Below, piece after piece: positions 60,520 through 64,000 of a stretch of DNA of 64,000 nt. The stretch lies in contig JAJXZL010000003.1 in assembly GCA_021780075.1 (NCBI GenBank), positions 31,442 through 95,441 on the forward strand, written 5' to 3'. The stretch comes from Acidobacteriota bacterium. Its GTDB lineage: Bacteria; Acidobacteriota; Terriglobia; Terriglobales; Acidobacteriaceae. A program made the position numbers and the translations under genes. A model generated the notes under the pieces. It was not told the DNA's origin and did no database searches. It saw nothing but the letters and a program-made list of their open reading frames with translations. Each line of letters opens with the position of its first letter. The first letter of the stretch is position 1.

Positions 60520-61440
60520 ATGATGATTGCTTACGGAACGATATTGGCAACACTGATGGGGCTGGCCTTCGGCAGCTTTCTCAACGTGTGTCTGAGCCGC
60601 TGGCCCAAGGGCGAGAGTGTGGTGAAGCCGCGCTCACACTGCTGCAACTGCGGACACACGCTGGCCTGGTGGGAGAATCTCCCGCTGGTAAGCTGGCTCG
60701 CTCTGCGCGGGCGCTGCCGCCAATGCAAAGCTTGGATTGGCTGGCGCTACCCGCTGGTGGAGCTGGCTGTCGGCGCGCTGTGGGGCTGGCAGGCATGGCA
60801 GTTCGTAAGCCTTGCAGTCAACAACGCGCAGATACCCGGTCTGATCACCCTGCCCGACGTCGTCACTCTGCTGGGGCGCATGATCTTCTACTGGCTGCTG
60901 GTGGCGCTGGCGGTTCTGGATGCGGAACATCTGTGGCTCCCCAACTGGCTTACGCTGCCGGGGATCGCGCTTGGCTTCGCCTACTCGATCATCCTGGGCT
61001 TTGGGTTGTTGAAATCTGATGCGCTGACTGGCTTGCCGATGACCGAGGGTGTTCTCGCGGAGCCCTTCGGAGTTTGGAGCCTCCTGGTCAAGTCCCTGAT
61101 CGGCGCTGCCGTTGGAGGCGGGCTGGTCCTCGTCATTCGCTGGACTTACCGGCTGCTGCGTGGCCATGAGGGCATGGGATTGGGCGACGCCAAGCTCATG
61201 GCCATGCTGGGCGCATGGCTTGGATTGCCGGGCGCGCTGCTGGCCTTTGCGCTGGCCGTGCTGCTGGGCGCCGCGGCTTCACTGGCGCTGCTCGCCGTTC
61301 CCGCGGCGCGGCGCGGTGCTCAACGCTGGACGATGACAAAGCTGCCCCTGGGGACATTCCTTTGCATCGGCGGCGTGTTGAGCGCGCTATGGGGCCGCCA
61401 AATCATCGCGGCCTATCTGCGCTGGGTTGGGCTGAACTGA
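60520..61440 (+). CDS. pilD: type IV prepilin peptidase
   Basis: This 306-residue inner-membrane aspartic protease cleaves type IV prepilin leaders and N-methylates the new N-terminus. The zinc-type cysteine pairs CCNCGHTL (Cys41/Cys44) and CRQCKAW (Cys66/Cys69) bracket the cytoplasmic domain. The catalytic aspartates are Asp134 (LDAEHLWLPN) and Asp223 in the GxGD motif (GMGLGDAKLMAMLG). Eight or so hydrophobic segments follow. Typical motifs NLPLVSWLALRGRCRQC identify the family. No pilus genes are nearby. It converges on the TPR gene by four bases. Confidence 0.94.
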   Translation: MMIAYGTILATLMGLAFGSFLNVCLSRWPKGESVVKPRSHCCNCGHTLAWWENLPLVSWLALRGRCRQCKAWIGWRYPLVELAVGALWGWQAWQFVSLAVNNAQIPGLITLPDVVTLLGRMIFYWLLVALAVLDAEHLWLPNWLTLPGIALGFAYSIILGFGLLKSDALTGLPMTEGVLAEPFGVWSLLVKSLIGAAVGGGLVLVIRWTYRLLRGHEGMGLGDAKLMAMLGAWLGLPGALLAFALAVLLGAAASLALLAVPAARRGAQRWTMTKLPLGTFLCIGGVLSALWGRQIIAAYLRWVGLN

Positions 61441-61444
61441 TGCT

Positions 61445-62221
61445 CTATCGCTGCTGTGCGGCAGGCGCGCCGGGCGCCGCTGCGGTGGCATTCACCATCT
61501 CAGGCTGCTTCAGTATCTTGCTGGCATCCTTGCCATGTCGGCTGTCAGGATCGTACGCAATCAACTGCAGATAGTAGGCCTTGGCGGCGGAGTAGTTCCC
61601 CAGGTGGCGCTGCGCTTCGGCCAGTCCCCAGTAGACTTCGGGATTGTCAGGAACAAGCACCAGGGCAGACTCGAAACGAGATAATGCACCTCGCCAGTTT
61701 CCTGTTTGCATGTAGTAGTTGCCCACACTGATGTCTTCCTTGGGCCCCGCATGGGGCATGGCCTCGTCCAGATCGCCGCCCCTGTGCTTTTTGTCGTGCC
61801 TGGCGTCATCCTTGGGAGGCTGAATCATCTGGTCAAGGCCCTGCTGGCTGGAACTGAAACCGCCGCCATCGCTGGTTTCAGCGTCAGAGGCTGCATCGTC
61901 TGGGCTGCGGACGGGATCGCTGTCCACGCGCGGCACGTAAATGCGGCCGATGTTCCCCGCATCAAACGCCGGAGCGGGCGCCGCGGACGAGGACGCCGAG
62001 GGCAGCACAGGGATGGTACTGGTGTCCTCAGGAAACGGGTTGGATTCCTGGGGTGCATTGCCCCCGGGTTTCGTTGTGGCGGGCTGATTCTGGGAGGAAC
62101 CAGCCTGTTGGCCGCTTGCAGGCGCCTGCGCGTGGAGCCGACCGGAAACGGCCCAGAAGCATGCCGTCACCAGCGCAATGGATACAACCCGCTTAATTCC
62201 CTTTGGTCCTGCTTTTTTCAT
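61445..62221 (-). CDS. secreted TPR-repeat protein
   Basis: This protein of about 258 residues has a signal peptide (KRVVSIALVTACFWAVSGRLHAQ), a long Ser/Pro/Gln/Ala-rich disordered part, and a C-terminal TPR pair: SVGNYYMQTGNWRGALSRFESALVLVPDNPEVYWGLAEAQRHLG, then a second unit starting NYSAAKAYYLQLIAYDPDS. TPRs are protein-protein interfaces; the partner is unknown. It is divergent from the SET-domain gene (67 bases). Confidence 0.83.
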   Translation of the reverse strand: MKKAGPKGIKRVVSIALVTACFWAVSGRLHAQAPASGQQAGSSQNQPATTKPGGNAPQESNPFPEDTSTIPVLPSASSSAAPAPAFDAGNIGRIYVPRVDSDPVRSPDDAASDAETSDGGGFSSSQQGLDQMIQPPKDDARHDKKHRGGDLDEAMPHAGPKEDISVGNYYMQTGNWRGALSRFESALVLVPDNPEVYWGLAEAQRHLGNYSAAKAYYLQLIAYDPDSRHGKDASKILKQPEMVNATAAAPGAPAAQQR

Positions 62222-62288
62222 GTGCACTTCAATGTTAGGATGCGGTGCATACCTTACTCAAGCGCCGAAGGAAAACACGCACAATCGC

Positions 62289-62777
62289 ATGGGACTGATT
62301 ATCCGCTCTTCCGCCATTCACGCCGCAGGCTGTTACACCACAACCGCCATTCGCAAGGGCGCCCGCGTGGCCGAATACGACGGGCCGCGCCTGAGCAAGG
62401 ACGAAGCCGACGCCTGCTATGAGGAGTTGCCCATCACCTACCTGTTTGGACTTGGCGATGGCTCAATCGTCATCGACGGGCACTGCATGGCCATGTTCAT
62501 CAACCACAGCTGCGACCCGAACTGCGAGACAGAGGAAGTGGATGGCCGCGTGTGGATTATGGCCATCCGTAATATCGCGCCCGGCGAAGAAATTACCTAC
62601 GACTACTGCCTCTACGACGGCGGCGACGACGAGGCCGTGTGCAACTGCGGCGCGAAGAAGTGCCGCGGGACGATGTATTCGCGCGAAGAGACGCGCAAGC
62701 GCAGATCCGAAGCGAAGAAGACCCTGAAGAAAAAACGCGGCGAGCGCAAGGCGGACAGGGCGGCCCAGGCGAAATAG
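62289..62777 (+). CDS. bacterial SET-domain lysine methyltransferase
   Basis: This 162-residue protein is a SET-domain enzyme that would methylate a protein lysine with SAM. It has the N-terminal GLIIRSSAIHAAGCYTT, the cofactor-binding NHSCDPNCE (residues 72-80), EEITYDY (100-106) and a post-SET CNCGAKKCRGTM (118-129), so the fold is complete and resembles eukaryotic and chlamydial enzymes. The last 30 residues are Lys/Arg-rich, suited to nucleic-acid binding. The ATG is chosen by homology of the start; its ribosome-binding site is weak. The substrate is not known. Confidence 0.88.
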   Translation: MGLIIRSSAIHAAGCYTTTAIRKGARVAEYDGPRLSKDEADACYEELPITYLFGLGDGSIVIDGHCMAMFINHSCDPNCETEEVDGRVWIMAIRNIAPGEEITYDYCLYDGGDDEAVCNCGAKKCRGTMYSREETRKRRSEAKKTLKKKRGERKADRAAQAK

Positions 62778-62794
62778 GGTTGCCGCGCGTAAGC

Positions 62795-64000
62795 CTAAGC
62801 GGGCTGCAGCGCCGCAGTGCGTGTGACGGCGATGACGCTGATATCGTCCTCCTGGCCGAAACTTTGCGCGGCGGTGGCTATATGAGCCGCGCTGCCGGCC
62901 GTTGCGATGAGTTCCTGTACACGCTCGAAGCCGAAGAGTTGACCGTCGGCGTTGGTGGCTTCAGCGATGCCGTCGGAAAGCAGCATCAGGCGGTCGCCCT
63001 GCGCAAGCTTGAAGCGCAGGACGGAAAAGTCCGGCGCGTCAATCATGCCCAGAGGCAACGAGCCTTCGACCTCTATTGGTTTTCCGTTCAGATAAGGCGG
63101 CATATGTCCGGCGTTGGCCAGCATCGCGCTGCCGTCCGCGTCAATCCGCAGCGCGAGACAGGTGGCCTGCGCGTCACCGCGTCCCATGAGGCGTTGATTC
63201 AGGGCCTTCAAGATAATCACAGGGTCGTCGCTCCAGTCGGCGGTGCTGTGAATGGCTCCGACGAGCAATGCGACGAGCATGCCGGCCTTGAGGCCCTTGC
63301 CGGTAACGTCTCCGGCGACGATGAGCAGGCTGCCGTCCTTCTCGTTTGGAATGACCTGGAAGAAGTCGCCGCCGACTTCGCGCGCGGGGCGGTACTCGCT
63401 CTCGACCTCGAAGCCATGGAAGACGACGCGCTGCTCCGGCAGGATGACCTGCTGCACCTCCTGCGCCTCTTTCACATCGATCGCCATTTGGCGTTGGCGC
63501 TTGAGCGACCGCAGGAGGCGGCGCAGAAGCAGAAGGGCGATGACGATCGCGATGAGAGGATTGGAGATCGTAACCAGGTTGACGTTGATGCCAAATGGAA
63601 ACCAGGTTGCGTGAGCCGCAAGGCCAGGCTGAGTGATGAGGAAAATGCCAATGCCACGAAGGAGAACGACGGGGAGGACAAGCCAACCTTCGATGCCCTG
63701 CCGGCGAATGCCATTCATGACAATCCAAATCAGCAAACCAAAAAACACAACGGGGATCGAGTAGAAAGGGCTTCGAAGGTGTGCAGCCGCCGATTCTGGA
63801 ATGAGGCCAACGAAGACTTCTTTTCGAAGGATGTCGCGGGCTATCTCCAGCACGGTGAGCGCCGCAACCCATTGCGGCAGCCTGGGGGAGATGCCCCGCC
63901 CGAACCAGATCCACCAGACGATGACCCATGTGGCATCCGACAAGGGATCAATGATGCTGTTGAGTAGATTGCCTCCAGGGATGCTCAGAAGCTGGCCCGA
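62795..64000 (-). CDS. membrane PP2C/SpoIIE-type phosphatase, 5' end beyond the window
   Basis: The frame is open through the window end, so only part is seen. The visible part starts with hydrophobic segments (SLLNSIIDPLSDATWVIVWWIWFG and about five more up to residue 150), a linker with EAQEVQQVILPEQ, and a C-terminal SpoIIE phosphatase domain with metal residues in REVGGDFF, GDVTGKGLKAGM, LSDGIAEATN and FGQEDDISVIAV. It is built like the phosphatase at 19442-21577 and would serve partner-switching control of a sigma factor or second target. The TTG at 63943 is only an internal codon. Confidence 0.88.
   Translation of the reverse strand, partial: SGQLLSIPGGNLLNSIIDPLSDATWVIVWWIWFGRGISPRLPQWVAALTVLEIARDILRKEVFVGLIPESAAAHLRSPFYSIPVVFFGLLIWIVMNGIRRQGIEGWLVLPVVLLRGIGIFLITQPGLAAHATWFPFGINVNLVTISNPLIAIVIALLLLRRLLRSLKRQRQMAIDVKEAQEVQQVILPEQRVVFHGFEVESEYRPAREVGGDFFQVIPNEKDGSLLIVAGDVTGKGLKAGMLVALLVGAIHSTADWSDDPVIILKALNQRLMGRGDAQATCLALRIDADGSAMLANAGHMPPYLNGKPIEVEGSLPLGMIDAPDFSVLRFKLAQGDRLMLLSDGIAEATNADGQLFGFERVQELIATAGSAAHIATAAQSFGQEDDISVIAVTRTAALQPA

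Overview
The window is a dense, high-GC chromosomal segment with 56 supported coding regions, two of which run off an edge. It has no rRNA, tRNA, transposase, integrase or CRISPR array. The gene content points to Acidobacteriota, probably class Terriglobia: a carboxypeptidase-regulatory/TonB-type outer-membrane receptor, SpoIIE/PP2C phosphatases with membrane sensors, lipid A genes (lpxD, a PagL-like deacylase), HemQ-type haem synthesis, a DUF5666-like secreted protein, an AlpA/excisionase-type HTH protein and many GTG/TTG starts. This placement is inferred from content, not computed.

Layout. 1-2.2 kb: two-component regulators, including a sigma-54 activator without a DNA-binding domain. 2.4-7.8 kb: lexA, trxA, an unexplained structured non-coding stretch, the murB-thrC-thrB unit and a bacilliredoxin. 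7.9-13.8 kb: thiE with two amino-acid permeases, DinB, a methyltransferase and an ABM-like protein. 13.9-17.7 kb: an M24 peptidase with accB-accC, a small membrane protein and an HTH protein. 17.9-24.7 kb: M48 peptidase, membrane PP2C phosphatase, coiled-coil protein, inositol-phosphate synthase, DedA.

24.8-31.5 kb is a haem block: hemQ, a secreted beta-sandwich protein and nth on the plus strand face ccsA(hemX)-hemA-hemC-hemD on the minus strand. An FNR/CRP-like dyad lies upstream of the minus-strand operon, and a palindromic repeat is inserted in frame inside hemC. 31.9-38.4 kb is a four-gene overlapping operon, mutS-nagZ-anmK-peptide-binding lipoprotein, combining mismatch repair with cell-wall recycling. 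38.6-45.6 kb holds a DUF5666-like protein, a TonB-type receptor and a convergent beta-mannosidase. 45.9-52.7 kb: Zn-ribbon protein, a CCA/poly(A) polymerase-like enzyme with a histone-H1-like tail, lpxD with a lipoprotein, and a MASE1-PAS-GGDEF cyclase.

52.7-64 kb: secreted proteins, glutamate formimidoyltransferase, a PagL-like deacylase, yebC, an enolase-superfamily OSBS/N-succinylamino-acid racemase paired with a GNAT and mazG, a prepilin peptidase, a TPR protein, a SET-domain methyltransferase, and a second PP2C phosphatase cut by the window end.

The least explained signals are the histone-like tail on the nucleotidyltransferase, the repeat inside hemC, the nested dyad between thrB and trxA, the dyads upstream of the haem operon, and the truncated sigma-54 activator. 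No complete new defence or mobile system is visible.
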